Origin: an uncultured Clostridia bacterium
GTDB taxonomy: Bacteria > Bacillota > Clostridia > Oscillospirales > Ruminococcaceae
NCBI GenBank assembly: GCA_947625155.1
Contig: CANQNG010000014.1
Location: forward strand, 1-48,843
Reading direction: 5' to 3'
DNA length: 48,843 nucleotides
Of the stretch, positions 1 to 7,281 are shown piece by piece. Positions within the stretch are counted from its first letter, which is position 1. The number at the start of each line of letters is the position of its first letter. Under the pieces are notes generated by a model, which did not search any database, was not told the DNA's origin, and saw nothing but the letters and a program-made list of their open reading frames with translations. The position numbers and the translations under genes were made by a program.

Positions 1-568
1 CACGCCGGAAACGACTTCCACAACGACCACGACAACCACACCGGAAACGACTTCCACCACGGCAACGACAACCACGCCGGAAACGACTTCCACAACGACC
101 ACAACAAAGGCGACTATCACAATGACACATCCGGAAACGGTATCACCAGAAGAGGATACCACTACCACAGGGGATACGGACGATGATTCCGCCTCCGAGA
201 CCACGACCACTGCGGTTTCCGATGACAGCGCAGACGACAGCGGAACAACGACCAGCAACCCGCTGGATGACAGCAGTATCGGCGATGAAAATACCACGAC
301 CGCAGTAACAGCGACCGATACGGAACAGAGCGAAGCGTCGCAGACGACCACAGAAGCGACCGAAGCATCCTCCGAGGCTACGGATACCAGCGCATCCACG
401 CAGGATACGCAGGCAACGACCGAAACTTCCGCATCCACAGCATCGACCACAGTGACGGGTTCTTCCTCTCCCCAGACCGGAGATACCACAGCAGTTGTAT
501 TTGGGCTGGCAGCAATGGCAGGCTTGCTCGCAGCAGCGATGGCATTCTCACGCAAGGAAGAGCAGTGA
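1..568 (+). CDS. Thr-rich sortase-anchored surface protein, C-terminal part
   Basis: The reading frame is open at the left edge, so only the C-terminal part is seen. It is almost entirely Thr, Ser, Glu, Asp and Ala. It begins with three copies of a 12-residue repeat of the form TPETTSTTTTTT and continues as a low-complexity acidic Thr/Ser linker typical of cell-wall spacer regions. The end is a sorting signal: SPQTG, a hydrophobic segment of about 20 residues (AVVFGLAAMAGLLAAAMAF) and a charged tail SRKEEQ. By family knowledge a sortase would cleave between T and G and attach the protein to peptidoglycan. The functional N-terminal domain lies outside the window, so its activity (adhesin, enzyme or other) cannot be told. 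An ATG at 122 lies inside the repeat region and is not the true start. Confidence 0.85.
   Translation, partial: TPETTSTTTTTTTPETTSTTATTTTPETTSTTTTTKATITMTHPETVSPEEDTTTTGDTDDDSASETTTTAVSDDSADDSGTTTSNPLDDSSIGDENTTTAVTATDTEQSEASQTTTEATEASSEATDTSASTQDTQATTETSASTASTTVTGSSSPQTGDTTAVVFGLAAMAGLLAAAMAFSRKEEQ
2..109 (+). repeat. Three tandem 36-bp coding repeats
   Basis: Three 36-bp units start at 2, 38 and 74, each beginning ACGCCGGAAACGACTTCC or ACACCGGAAACGACTTCC. Each encodes one TPETTST... unit of the surface protein. The units differ at a few positions only. The array probably extends left of the window and could vary in copy number by slippage. Confidence 0.85.
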
Positions 569-598
569 ACGGACACAGCAACAAGTCCATAAAACGAA

Positions 599-628
599 CC
601 GCCCACATCTCTCATGAGGTGTGGGCGG
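599..628 (+). terminator. Hairpin after the surface-protein gene
   Basis: CCGCCCACATCTC (599-611) and GAGGTGTGGGCGG (616-628) form a 13-bp stem with one G-T pair and a TCAT loop. It lies 31 bases after the stop codon. No T-run follows, so it may be a weak or factor-assisted terminator or an mRNA-stabilising end. Confidence 0.5.
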
Positions 629-723
629 CAGCTTGCTGCGTATATTCCAAAAATTTCGGCAAATACTAACACCGCAGGGGAATTCCCGGCAGATTTTTAG
701 TAGAATATTACGGAGGTAGTATG

Positions 724-1260
724 ATGAAAGCAACAGGCATTGTCAGAAGGATAGACGACCTCGGCAGAGTGGTCATCCCAAAGGAGATACGCCGTACCAT
801 GCGTATCCGGGAGGGTGACCCCTTAGAGATCTACACAAGCGGTGACGGGGAAGTCATTTTCAAGAAGTATTCCGCCATTGGGGAGATGAGCGAAAACGCC
901 TCACAGGTGGCAGATATTATGTTCAAGCTTGCCGGGTGTCCGGTGGTGGTCTTTGACCGTGACCATGTGGTAGCGACATCGGGCGTGACGAAGAAGGAAT
1001 TTCAGGAGCGCCGTGTCTCCCCCGAACTGGAGGAACTCATGGAATCCCGCAAGCAGTATTTTGCCGAAGGGCAGAACAGCACCTTATACCCCGTGGAGGG
1101 CGTGGAGCAGACATCCATTGCTGCTATGCCGATACTGTCCGCCGGGGACGTGACCGGGGCAGTAGCCTTTTTGTCGAGTGGGAACAAGCAGACCGTTTCC
1201 GAGCTGCAAAAGTCCCTTGTCAACGCTGCTGCACAGTTTCTTGGCAGACAAGTTGAGTGA
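724..1260 (+). CDS. spoVT: Stage V sporulation protein T-like regulator
   Basis: 178-residue AbrB/SpoVT-family transcription regulator. The N-terminal swapped-hairpin DNA-binding domain is clear (MKATGIVRRIDDLGRVVIPK, then EIRRTMRI and a GDPLEIY motif, about residues 1-50). The rest, about residues 55-178, matches the GAF-like C-terminal domain of SpoVT; the length is that of the B. subtilis protein. In B. subtilis SpoVT modulates sigma-G dependent forespore genes. I start at the second of two adjacent ATGs (724): GGAGGT at 712-717 leaves 6 bases to it and only 3 to 721, and SpoVT proteins start MKATGIVRRIDDLGR. It stands alone between the surface protein and lysC. Many ruminococci are not seen to sporulate, so the role here is open. 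Confidence 0.93.
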   Translation: MKATGIVRRIDDLGRVVIPKEIRRTMRIREGDPLEIYTSGDGEVIFKKYSAIGEMSENASQVADIMFKLAGCPVVVFDRDHVVATSGVTKKEFQERRVSPELEELMESRKQYFAEGQNSTLYPVEGVEQTSIAAMPILSAGDVTGAVAFLSSGNKQTVSELQKSLVNAAAQFLGRQVE

Positions 1261-1286
1261 TCACAAAGCATAGCGCTTTCATTCGA

Positions 1287-1367
1287 GCAAGCCGACCTTT
1301 GCCGGGCTATGCCCGGCATTGGGAGGCAAATCGGAGCCGGCAGCCTGCCGGTGGGAGGCAAAACGGG
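1287..1367 (+). repeat. Modular structured repeat, copy A
   Basis: Core GCAAGCCGACCTTTGC, hairpin CGGGC-TAT-GCCCG, then GCATTGGGAGGCAAATCGG. A second hairpin CCGGCAG-C-CTGCCGG follows, then TGGGAGGCAAAACGGG. It lies just after spoVT. Other copies are at 2894, 8907, 9029 (minus), 9090 and 37760. Five of the six are on the plus strand, all are intergenic and none is in a gene. Confidence 0.85.
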
Positions 1368-1433
1368 AGCGCAGGCACTGTGTATTCAACAAAAAAACAC
1401 ATCCAGCCCGGAAAAAATTGTACGGTTCTCCTA

Positions 1434-1462
1434 TTGCTTTTTCAGGAAAAATAGAATATAAT
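1434..1462 (+). promoter_or_regulatory. Promoter of lysC
   Basis: TTGCTT (1434-1439), 17 bases, TATAAT (1457-1462), placed 43 bases before the lysC start in an AT-rich stretch. Confidence 0.75.
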
Positions 1463-1504
1463 AAGAAAGTATAGAAATATGATGCTTTTCAGGAGGAAAG
1501 AGAC

Positions 1505-2833
1505 ATGGGTGTGAAAGTAGTCAAGTTCGGCGGCAGCAGCCTTGCGGATGCAGACCAGATACGAAAGGCAGCCGCTATCATAAAGAGCGATGCAGACAGG
1601 CGCTATGTTGTGCCCTCTGCCCCCGGCAAGCGCAGCAGCAGTGATGTCAAGATAACCGATATGCTCTACGCTTGCTACGAAAAAGCCAGCCTTGGCGAGA
1701 ATTTTACGGAGGACTTCGGGCGTATCAAGACACGCTACAACGAAATTATCGCCTCGCTCGGGGTGGCTATCTCGCTGGACGAGGAATTTGACCGCATTCA
1801 GGCAAATTTAGCCTCTGCCGGAAGAGAATACGCCGCCAGTCGTGGCGAATACCTGAACGGTATCGTCATCGCAGCCTATCTGGGCTTCACGTTCATCGAT
1901 GCCGCCGATGTGATCGTGTTCAGCGACGAGGGCGTGATGCTGCGACACGAGACCATTGCCAAGCTCCGGGAACGCCTGAAAGGTGTGACCCATGCCGTCA
2001 TCCCGGGCTTTTACGGGAAGTCTGTCAGCGGTGTCGTGCGGACGTTTTCGAGAGGCGGTTCGGACGTGACCGGTTCGCTCGTGGCAAGGGCAGTCCATGC
2101 TGCGGTGTATGAGAACTGGACAGACGTGTCCGGCATTCTGGCAGCAGACCCTCGGGTCGTCAAAGACCCGGTCGTCATCCCGGTCATTACTTACAAGGAA
2201 CTCCGGGAGCTTTCGTACATGGGCTTTTCCGTGCTGCATGAGGATGCGATCTTTCCGGTGCGCACGGCAGGCATCCCTATCAACATCCGCAACACCAACG
2301 CCCCGGAAGATGCCGGTACGATGATCATACCGGACAGCGATGCCGTAGACGAACCAGTGCGCACCATTACGGGCATTGCCGGGAAAAAGGGCTTCGTTGC
2401 GATCAATATGGAAAAGGGCATGATGAACAGCGAGATCGGTTTTGTGCGTGATGTGCTGAATGTCTTTGCCGACTTGGGCATCAGCGTGGAGCATATGCCG
2501 TCCGGTATCGATACGTTGAGCATCATTGCGGACAGCGCATCCCTTAAGGGCAAGGAAGAGCAGCTCCTCACCGCCCTGCGCAAGGCAGTCGAGCCTGACC
2601 ATCTTGAAATCGAGCCGGATATCGCCATGCTTGCCGTAGTAGGGCGTGGCATGCGCAAGACCCGAGGCACGGCGGCGAGAATTTTCGCAGCACTGGCACA
2701 CGGGCGCATCAATGTCAAGATGATAGACCAAGGTTCGAGCGAGCTGAACGTCATCGTGGGTGTGAACGAGCATGATCTACATCAGGCGATACGGTATATT
2801 TATGATGTGTTTGTGCTGTCTACATTGAACTGA
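1505..2833 (+). CDS. lysC: Aspartate kinase
   Basis: 442-residue aspartokinase, which phosphorylates L-aspartate with ATP as the first step to lysine, threonine, methionine and diaminopimelate. The amino-acid kinase domain has the KFGGSS motif near residues 7-12, a VPSAPGKR segment and the SRGGSDVTGS nucleotide/substrate loop near residue 182. From about residue 288 the sequence continues as two ACT domains, the usual sites of amino-acid feedback. An AGGAGG ribosome site lies 9 bases before the ATG. The gene is monocistronic: its own promoter is upstream and a strong terminator follows at 2847-2879. Which amino acid inhibits it cannot be read from the sequence. The long antisense frame over the gene is a shadow. 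Confidence 0.95.
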   Translation: MGVKVVKFGGSSLADADQIRKAAAIIKSDADRRYVVPSAPGKRSSSDVKITDMLYACYEKASLGENFTEDFGRIKTRYNEIIASLGVAISLDEEFDRIQANLASAGREYAASRGEYLNGIVIAAYLGFTFIDAADVIVFSDEGVMLRHETIAKLRERLKGVTHAVIPGFYGKSVSGVVRTFSRGGSDVTGSLVARAVHAAVYENWTDVSGILAADPRVVKDPVVIPVITYKELRELSYMGFSVLHEDAIFPVRTAGIPINIRNTNAPEDAGTMIIPDSDAVDEPVRTITGIAGKKGFVAINMEKGMMNSEIGFVRDVLNVFADLGISVEHMPSGIDTLSIIADSASLKGKEEQLLTALRKAVEPDHLEIEPDIAMLAVVGRGMRKTRGTAARIFAALAHGRINVKMIDQGSSELNVIVGVNEHDLHQAIRYIYDVFVLSTLN

Positions 2834-2846
2834 CAGTCGTGCAAGT

Positions 2847-2879
2847 AAAGGGGGTCGCATCTTGCTACCCCCTTTTTTT
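2847..2879 (+). terminator. Intrinsic terminator of lysC
   Basis: GGGGGT (2850-2855) pairs with ACCCCC (2867-2872), extended by flanking AAA/TTT, followed by seven T (2873-2879). Confidence 0.85.
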
Positions 2880-2893
2880 GTGCTAACATCCGG

Positions 2894-2957
2894 GCAAGCC
2901 GACCTTTGCGCCGCAAGGCGCATTGGGAGGCAAATCGGAGCCGGCAGCCTGCCGGGG
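2894..2957 (+). repeat. Modular structured repeat, copy B
   Basis: GCAAGCCGACCTTTGC, hairpin GCC-GCAA-GGC with a GNRA loop, GCATTGGGAGGCAAATCGG, then CCGGCAG-C-CTGCCGG. Instead of the third module it runs into the G-rich hairpins at 2965-3034. Confidence 0.85.
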
Positions 2958-2964
2958 GGGTGCA

Positions 2965-3035
2965 GGGGGCGAAGCCCCCGCAAGAACTCCCCCTTCCCCC
3001 GAGGGGGGAAGGGGGCTGGGGGGTTAGGGGATGGG
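2965..3035 (+). repeat. G-rich hairpins and G-quadruplex-capable tract
   Basis: GGGGGC-GAA-GCCCCC (2965-2979) is a 6-bp hairpin. It is followed by a perfect 12-bp stem (2989-3000 with 3004-3015, CCCCCTTCCCCC and GGGGGAAGGGGG, triloop GAG). The right arm continues into four G runs (G5, G6, G4, G3, at 3011-3035) with loops CT, TTA and AT, a canonical G-quadruplex pattern on the plus strand. Confidence 0.75.
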
Positions 3036-3056
3036 CGGAAAGCTCTGCATGAAATT

Positions 3057-3084
3057 TTACCGGGAATGCCCGGTAATTTTTTTT
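3057..3084 (+). terminator. Intrinsic terminator before the GntR operon
   Basis: TTACCGGG (3057-3064), loop AATG, CCCGGTAA (3069-3076), then eight T (3077-3084). It would stop any transcript coming through the repeat region just before the gntR promoter. Confidence 0.85.
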
Positions 3085-3094
3085 GCCAAACCCC

Positions 3095-3123
3095 TTGACA
3101 AATAAAACAAACTATGCTATACT
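3095..3123 (+). promoter_or_regulatory. Promoter of the GntR-ABC operon
   Basis: TTGACA (3095-3100), 17 bases, TATACT (3118-3123) with an extended -10 TGC. It lies 62 bases before the regulator gene. YtrA-type repressors usually bind their own promoter; I see no clear operator by eye. Confidence 0.85.
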
Positions 3124-3184
3124 ATAACTGTACTACCACAAATAATACACCTATGACATTCAATACAGAAAGGAGTGCATCTGT

Positions 3185-3568
3185 ATGTTTGACATCGACC
3201 TGATGAGCCGTGTGCCCATTTATGAACAGCTCTACCGCAAAGTCGTGGAGCTTGTCAGCAAGGGCGTTCTCACCGAACAGGACAAGCTGCCGTCCGTCCG
3301 CAGCCTTGCCACGGAACTGAGTGTCAACCCCAATACCGTCGCCAAAGCCTATGCGCTTTTGGAGCGTGACGGTATCATCCATACCCTTGCGGGACGGGGC
3401 AGCTTTGTCGCAAAGCCGGATGCGGCACTGATAGAAAAACACCTGCTTGCGGAATTTGACACGGCAGCGGAACACGCACTGGATGCCGGTATCTCCGGCG
3501 CAGCACTTTCGGCACGGCTGCAAACGCTTACAGAGCCGACCGGGACAAAGGAGGATAACAACGTATGA
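3185..3568 (+). CDS. GntR-family regulator, YtrA type
   Basis: 127-residue regulator. The N-terminal winged helix-turn-helix is complete, about residues 10-75: PIYEQLYRKVVELV, LPSVRSLATELSVNPNTV and the wing GRGSFV. After it comes only a short helical tail, as in the YtrA subfamily, with no ligand-binding FCD or UTRA domain. The family normally represses an adjacent ABC transporter operon and often responds to cell-wall or envelope stress. That fits here: the stop codon overlaps the start of an ABC ATPase gene (ATGA type). AAGGAG lies about 10 bases before the ATG. Confidence 0.92.
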   Translation: MFDIDLMSRVPIYEQLYRKVVELVSKGVLTEQDKLPSVRSLATELSVNPNTVAKAYALLERDGIIHTLAGRGSFVAKPDAALIEKHLLAEFDTAAEHALDAGISGAALSARLQTLTEPTGTKEDNNV

Positions 3569-4470
3569 TGGAATTACAGAAAACAGTCAAGCGCTTCGGG
3601 GAATTTACAGCGCTTGACGGCGTGGAGCTGACCATCCCGAAAGGCACAGCATTCGGGCTGCTCGGTTCTAACGGGGCAGGCAAATCGACCATCCTGCGCC
3701 TGTTCAGCGGCATCTACCAGCCTGAAGCGGGCAGAGTGCTCATCGACGGCGAGGATGTCTACGACAATGTCGCCGCCAAGCAAAAGGTGTTCTTCATCAA
3801 TGATGAGACCATCCAGTTCTCCAATTTCACGCTGATGCAGCTCAAAAATTTCTACAAGCAGTTCTACCCCTCTTTTTCCGAAGAAATTTTCGAGAAGCTC
3901 CAGACCGCTATCGACCTGCCCCGCAGCCGCCGCATCAGCACTTTTTCCAAGGGCATGAAACGCCAAGCGATCGTCATCACCGCTATCGCATGCTGTACGC
4001 CGTATCTGCTTTTGGATGAGGCATTTGACGGACTTGACCCGACCATGCGCATCATCGTCAAGAAAATGCTGGTCGATGCCATGTGCGAACGGGAACTGAC
4101 CGTCGTCATCTCCTCTCACAACCTGAAAGAGATCAACGAGATGTGCGACACCGCCGCCCTCCTGCATCAGGGGAAGATCGTGTTCCACCGCCAGCTGGAC
4201 AGCCTGAAAGGTGCCGTCCACAAGGTGCAGGTCGTATTCAAGGACAAGGAACGGGAGTTCACGGCAGAGGACTTCCCCGAACTGGAAGTCCTGCATTTCT
4301 CGAAGAACCAAAGCATTTACCACATCATCGCCAAAGGCAGCGAAGAAGAGATCCGCCACGCCATTGCACCCTTTGAGCCGGTCGTGGCTGACCTGGTACC
4401 GCTTTCGCTGGAGGAGATCTTTATCTATGAATTGGAGGGATTGGGCTATGACAGCAACGTCTTTGCGTAA
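3565..4470 (+). CDS. ABC transporter ATP-binding protein, YtrB-like
   Basis: 301-residue ATPase of an ABC-2 type system. Walker A is GSNGAGKST (residues 34-42) and Walker B is LLLDEAFDGLDP (from about residue 147). The signature region reads STFSKGMKRQ rather than LSGGQ, as is common in this group. It is translationally coupled to the regulator (4-base overlap) and to the permease (23-base overlap), so all three are one operon. The C-terminal 70 residues are a small accessory domain. Start could be 3565 or 3568, which differ by one Met. The substrate is unknown; by analogy with YtrABCDEF-like systems it may deal with envelope stress or antimicrobial peptides. Confidence 0.93.
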   Translation: MMELQKTVKRFGEFTALDGVELTIPKGTAFGLLGSNGAGKSTILRLFSGIYQPEAGRVLIDGEDVYDNVAAKQKVFFINDETIQFSNFTLMQLKNFYKQFYPSFSEEIFEKLQTAIDLPRSRRISTFSKGMKRQAIVITAIACCTPYLLLDEAFDGLDPTMRIIVKKMLVDAMCERELTVVISSHNLKEINEMCDTAALLHQGKIVFHRQLDSLKGAVHKVQVVFKDKEREFTAEDFPELEVLHFSKNQSIYHIIAKGSEEEIRHAIAPFEPVVADLVPLSLEEIFIYELEGLGYDSNVFA

Positions 4471-7105
4471 AACACCGCCGTTCCGGAATATGCTCCGCAC
4501 CGTGCGGCAGAACCTGAAAATGACCATCGTCACCTGCGTCCTGCAATTGCTCGGCATTCCGCTGATCGTGGGGGACATCCTCTGGCAGGTATGCCTGTAT
4601 TCCCATCTGGGCGTGGACAGTTCCTACTACATGAGCCCGGGGCTGTATGCCGTCATCGGTATGTTCTGCCTGAGTGCAGCCGTTTTCCTTGGCATGATCG
4701 CCGGTATCAATTCTTTCACGGAGACCCACAGCAAATCACGTGTCGATATGCTCTACGCCCTTCCGCTGACAGGCAAGCAGCGCTTCTTCTCGGACTATCT
4801 GGGCGGGCTGTGCATCTACGTCCTGCCGTATCTCGTTTCAGTCGTGCTGGGGTGGGGCATCCTCTTCCTGTTTGGCGGACTGACCAACTGGAGCGCTGCC
4901 AACATGATCAAAGAGGACATCACATGGGACAACTTCATGACCCCCATGATACGCTACTACGCCTACCTGACGATAGGGCTTTTAGTGCTGATGCTGCTCT
5001 ACTACACCCTGAGCGTTCTGGTCACGTGCTGCTGCGGCACACTGTTCGAGAGCATCTACACCAACATCTTGCTGAACCTGCTCGTCCCCGGCTGTCTGGC
5101 AGCCGTGATCGGTGTGCTGACGGTGGATATGAATTTCTACTTCGCCTACACATGGGACATCATCGGCTATACCAGCCCGATCGGTGGTCTGATCTATCTC
5201 ATTTTGCTTGTGACGATGGATGCCGATACGCTCTACAGCGACTACTTCTCTGATGATATTCTGCACGCTTCGCAAGCCATATCCCATGCCACGCTCCCGA
5301 ACTTCCTGCGGTGGGGGCTGGTGATCCTGATACTGACGGTCGTGCTGCTGCTTGCGGCATGGCAGCTCTACACCCGCCGCAAGGCAGAGCAAGTCGGCAA
5401 GCCCTTTGTCTGGCTGGGGGCGTATTACGTCATGCTCACGCTCATTACCGTGTCCATTCTGTGCCTCCTGAAAGGCGGTGTGGTCGGTCCTGTCCTGCTG
5501 TTTGCCGCCATCGTCTACTTCGTCATGGAAGTCATCCGCAAGCGTGGTTTCAAGCGTTTCTGGCTGACGGTGGTCAGCTTTGCAGCAACGGTCGCCATCA
5601 CGGTCGGGCTGTATGCCCTGACTGCCGCAACGGGCGGTTTCGGACGGGAGACCTACGTGCCGGCTGTCGCCTCGGTCAGCTCCGTGGAAGTGAACTTCTC
5701 CGCCACAAGACGCAGTGACATGACCCTCGAATTCACGGACAAGGACATCATCCGGCAAGTGGCAGATTTTCATAAAGCTTTGCTTTCCGCCCGCAAGGGG
5801 AAACAAGACCCCGGCAATGCCATGAATGAAGCCATGAAAGCCGACAACTGGCGTGTCCTGCAGTACACCTATGCCGATGATGTGGGTTCGCTGTACGACT
5901 ACATGACCGAAGACCCCAACACCCAGTATCGGTATTATGACAGGTACGGTAATGAAACAGAAACGCCGGAAATACACGAGTTGACCTATGACTATGCGGA
6001 CGAAGTCGAGGTAGCTTTCACCTACTACACCATTACCGGGAGCCGCATCCACCGGGAATATGACATCACAGCCGATGAGTGGCAGGCACTCCGGGAGATC
6101 ATGACCGGAACAGACCTCTGCAAACAGGTATATACAAATGCCATGGGCGCCCTGATCCAGCGCAATTCGTACAGCGGATCCAATACGACCGGCAAATGGT
6201 CGATAGACTTGGCATTCACTGTGTTTGAGTCCGGCAATTACAACAAAAGCACTCAGGAACAAACTATCATGACAACGGACGTGGACAGCATTGCCGCACG
6301 TTTTGCAGAAGCCTACCAGCACGATATCGCCGACATGACCGCAGAGGACTTCCGGACGGTACAGAAGAAAGGCTATCTCCAGAACCACAGAAGTTACGGG
6401 ATCATGATACCCATCTACGAATGCTGCACGGAGACGTGGGAATTACTGGAAAGCTACGGCTTCCGGGCATTCACGGCAGAGGAACGGAGCGGGCTGACCA
6501 CATACGACCCCTACAGCAACTACGACTATTATACAGATCAGGACAGCTATCTGCGTATCCGCATCTATGCGCCGGGTACTTACCGGGCAGCTTCCGACCA
6601 GTACCCCTGTTCCAGTCTGACGGATCTCTACGTCAAGGAAGACTCCGACAGCATCCCTGCCTATGAGGACAGCTATGTTGCCGTCAGCGGCAGCATGAAA
6701 GCGAACTACCCGGAACTGGAAGCCCTGCTTCAGGCAGTGCAGCAGTCGTATGTCTCGGAAGAGGACTGCTATGCGGTATTCGTGAACGGAAGGTCTTATC
6801 TGCTCCCGGCAGACAAGTCCGACCTTGCCGAAGCCGTGATCGCCAAGGGAGACCAGTTCTGGGAGGAAAACTGGGATAAGGAAACGGACTGGAGCGACTA
6901 TCTGGATCAATACGGCGCACCGGACTACCCCGACCCCGGCAACGAGGACTACCTTGACGATGACTACATCTTCGGCTATGACTACTACGAGGACAACAAG
7001 CCGGGGACTGTCGTACCGGACTACCCCGTCCCCGATGACGAGGACTACTACGAGGACTACAAGGGATATGCCCCGGGAACTGTAGTATTTGGGCAGAATA
7101 CTTAA
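4448..7105 (+). CDS. Large ABC permease with extracellular domain and acidic tail
   Basis: About 885 residues. I start at ATG 4448 (MTATSLRKTP), which has GGAGGG 8 bases upstream; the frame is open further left, but that part is antisense-like sequence inside the ATPase gene. Residues about 25-395 hold roughly ten hydrophobic helices of an ABC-2 permease, with MLYALPLTGKQRFF near residue 110 as in YtrC/YtrD-like proteins. The remaining ~490 residues are soluble and probably outside the cell. They end in a strongly acidic, Tyr-rich tail with two PGTVV elements and runs such as PDDEDYYEDY. It is the sole permease of the operon, so it may act as a homodimer. The substrate is unknown. Confidence 0.85.
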   Translation: MTATSLRKTPPFRNMLRTVRQNLKMTIVTCVLQLLGIPLIVGDILWQVCLYSHLGVDSSYYMSPGLYAVIGMFCLSAAVFLGMIAGINSFTETHSKSRVDMLYALPLTGKQRFFSDYLGGLCIYVLPYLVSVVLGWGILFLFGGLTNWSAANMIKEDITWDNFMTPMIRYYAYLTIGLLVLMLLYYTLSVLVTCCCGTLFESIYTNILLNLLVPGCLAAVIGVLTVDMNFYFAYTWDIIGYTSPIGGLIYLILLVTMDADTLYSDYFSDDILHASQAISHATLPNFLRWGLVILILTVVLLLAAWQLYTRRKAEQVGKPFVWLGAYYVMLTLITVSILCLLKGGVVGPVLLFAAIVYFVMEVIRKRGFKRFWLTVVSFAATVAITVGLYALTAATGGFGRETYVPAVASVSSVEVNFSATRRSDMTLEFTDKDIIRQVADFHKALLSARKGKQDPGNAMNEAMKADNWRVLQYTYADDVGSLYDYMTEDPNTQYRYYDRYGNETETPEIHELTYDYADEVEVAFTYYTITGSRIHREYDITADEWQALREIMTGTDLCKQVYTNAMGALIQRNSYSGSNTTGKWSIDLAFTVFESGNYNKSTQEQTIMTTDVDSIAARFAEAYQHDIADMTAEDFRTVQKKGYLQNHRSYGIMIPIYECCTETWELLESYGFRAFTAEERSGLTTYDPYSNYDYYTDQDSYLRIRIYAPGTYRAASDQYPCSSLTDLYVKEDSDSIPAYEDSYVAVSGSMKANYPELEALLQAVQQSYVSEEDCYAVFVNGRSYLLPADKSDLAEAVIAKGDQFWEENWDKETDWSDYLDQYGAPDYPDPGNEDYLDDDYIFGYDYYEDNKPGTVVPDYPVPDDEDYYEDYKGYAPGTVVFGQNT

Positions 7106-7163
7106 AAAAAGAAAGTTTCAACAAGAAATTTTCGTGGTTTCAAGAAAAAACTGCATCATTTTC

Positions 7164-7192
7164 TTGACAAAGCACGGGCAGTGCGGTATAAT
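7164..7192 (+). promoter_or_regulatory. Promoter of asnB
   Basis: Perfect consensus TTGACA (7164-7169), 17 bases, TATAAT (7187-7192). Transcription should start near 7199, just before the leader hairpin. Confidence 0.9.
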
Positions 7193-7209
7193 GATAGCAG
7201 AGAGCAATG

Positions 7210-7252
7210 GCAACGGTGCCGCCTGAAAGGGGGGGGCACTGTTGCTTTTTTT
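7210..7252 (+). terminator. Leader terminator (attenuator candidate) of asnB
   Basis: GCAACGGTGCC (7210-7220) pairs with GGCACTGTTGC (7235-7245) with one G-T pair, followed by seven T (7246-7252). It sits between the consensus promoter and the asnB start at 7282, so it should stop most transcripts before the gene unless it is overcome. The loop side holds a run of eight G (7229-7236). The leader before it is only about a dozen bases, too short for a T-box. Confidence 0.75.
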
Positions 7253-7281
7253 GTGCAGGATCAGGAATGGAGGTTTTTGGT

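Noticed and set aside
1-120. CRISPR-like array at the left edge
   Set aside because: The 36-bp units are directly adjacent with no spacers and encode Thr-rich protein repeats.
1808-2773. 321-residue open frame antisense to lysC
   Set aside because: Shadow of the aspartokinase gene; the sense protein has the KFGGSS and ACT features.
4982-6388. 468-residue open frame antisense to the large permease
   Set aside because: Shadow of the permease gene; no domain and no ribosome site.
7207-7281. Upstream ATG extending AsnB by 25 residues
   Set aside because: The extension would bury the catalytic Cys and reads through the terminator hairpin; the GGAGG at 7269-7273 fits ATG 7282.
7193-7281. T-box riboswitch upstream of asnB
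   Set aside because: The leader is under 90 bases, with no specifier loop or T-box sequence before the terminator.
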